In this document: positions 63,611 through 64,000 of the stretch, one piece after another
Layout: each line of letters opens with the position of its first letter
How positions within the stretch are numbered: the stretch's first letter is position 1
NCBI GenBank assembly: GCA_039707465.1
Contig: CM077648.1
Coordinates: 70,575,619-70,639,618, forward strand
DNA from: Rhabdophis nuchalis
Lineage: Eukaryota; Chordata; Lepidosauria; Squamata; Natricidae
Direction: 5' to 3'
Length of the DNA: 64,000 bases
Program-made: the position numbers and the translations under genes
Notes under the pieces: generated by a model
The model's input: only the letters and a program-made list of their open reading frames with translations
Database searches by the model: none
What the model was told of the DNA's origin: nothing

Positions 63611-63879
63611 TGAATGAAAAAAAGAATTTATTATCACAATTGAGCCCAAAATTTTAGTTGCTAAGCAAGAGCGTTGTTAAATGAGTTTCACGACATTTTA
63701 CAAGGTGGCCACTCCCACACGGTCACATGACTGCCAAGCCACGCCCACAAAATAGGCCACATCTACAGAATAGGTTCTAAAAAAATTTGAAACCCACCAC
63801 TGGTGGGGGGCACTGAGGATCAGTTTGTAGCACCAAGGGGGCGGTGGACTGAAAAAGTTTGGGAACCACTGATCTAGAC

Positions 63880-64000
63880 GTTCCCAAGATCGCCCACGCG
63901 GCCGCATTCTGGACCAGCTGCAGTCTTCGGGTGCACGCCAAGGGGAGCCCCATGTAGAGAGCATTACAGTAGTCTAGCCGGGATGTCACAAGCGCATGAG
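63880..64000 (-). mobile_element. L2-type LINE, continuation after hAT insertion
   Basis: Minus strand: [20 protein letters not shown] then [12 protein letters not shown], the residues that directly precede those at 60763 in the intact copy. The reading runs off the right edge of the window. Confidence 0.9.

Larger units (their letters stand above)
60772..63871 (+). mobile_element. hAT-type non-autonomous element with perfect 8-bp duplication
   Basis: Ends CAGTGGTTCCCAAAGTGGGC and CAGTGGTTCCCAAACTTTTT (complement of the right end). The duplication ATCTAGAC lies at 60764-60771 and 63872-63879 and fits the hAT site preference. The 3.1 kb interior has no transposase. It is made of GC-rich palindromes (61020-61665, 62290-62600, 62610-62870) and a purine tract (63220-63610). 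Inserted in an L2 LINE that resumes on the other side. Same family as 3273-10636. Confidence 0.92.

Noticed and set aside
62760..63649. ORFs rich in Ser/Phe/Leu or Glu/Arg/Lys (up to 248 codons)
   Set aside because: Antisense or sense reading of the GGAA/GAAA purine tract in a hAT element.
56292..64000. Further PRICKLE1 exons (LIM domains)
   Set aside because: I looked for the rest of the PET domain and LIM Cys/His patterns after the exon at 56178 and saw none. The next exon is probably beyond the window.

Overview
This is a stretch of vertebrate nuclear DNA, most likely from a squamate reptile (lizard or snake). It has two short coding exons of the planar-cell-polarity gene PRICKLE1 on the + strand (47223-47342 and 56178-56291). 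Both have exact splice sites, keep phase 0, and are separated by an 8.8 kb intron. The squamate assignment is inferred from the transposon mix: L2/CR1-group LINEs, L1, Penelope, DIRS, Gypsy, Helitron, hAT and mariner MITEs. No other host gene, tRNA, rRNA or bacterial feature was found.

Almost everything else is mobile-element DNA, heavily nested. 1-3272: an open Penelope-like reverse transcriptase running off the left edge, a CR1 tail, and GC-rich palindromic sequence. 3273-10636: a hAT-like composite with a decayed transposase and a near-complete L2-type LINE inside it. 10645-17158: Gypsy pol fragments split by a DIRS-type element (10867-15407) with its diagnostic internal complementary region, and by a 1.47 kb fold-back palindrome. 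17159-21900: palindromic MITE-like DNA holding an L1 ORF1-only element, then reversed Gypsy, L2 and SINE pieces. 21888-27800: a mariner MITE, a Penelope terminal fold-back, Gypsy RT/RNase H, two Helitron-like units built on TAGG microsatellites, an L1 ORF2 tail and hAT ends. 30399-34556: one ORF1-only element inserted inside another, each with exact target-site duplications. 34557-46640: L2 copies, one with an uninterrupted RT, and a broken L1 ORF2 that carries another ORF1-only element. 47150-57290: the PRICKLE1 exons, with an intronic Gypsy element that carries nested insertions. 57290-64000: TIR elements, an ORF1-only tail, and L2 split by a 3.1 kb hAT element with a perfect 8-bp duplication.

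The most interesting signal is the family of ORF1-only L1 derivatives, comparable to the mammalian 'half-L1' (HAL1) elements. Three copies run from a common 5' region through an L1 ORF1 to an A-rich tail in about 2.05 kb, with no ORF2, and are bounded by 16-18 bp target-site duplications. All five copies that retain the 5' region carry a GGGGGG/CCCCCC hairpin 498-526 bp upstream of the ORF1 start. They would depend on an L1 ORF2 protein supplied in trans; broken L1 ORF2 copies are present at 25558-26700 and 42960-46640.
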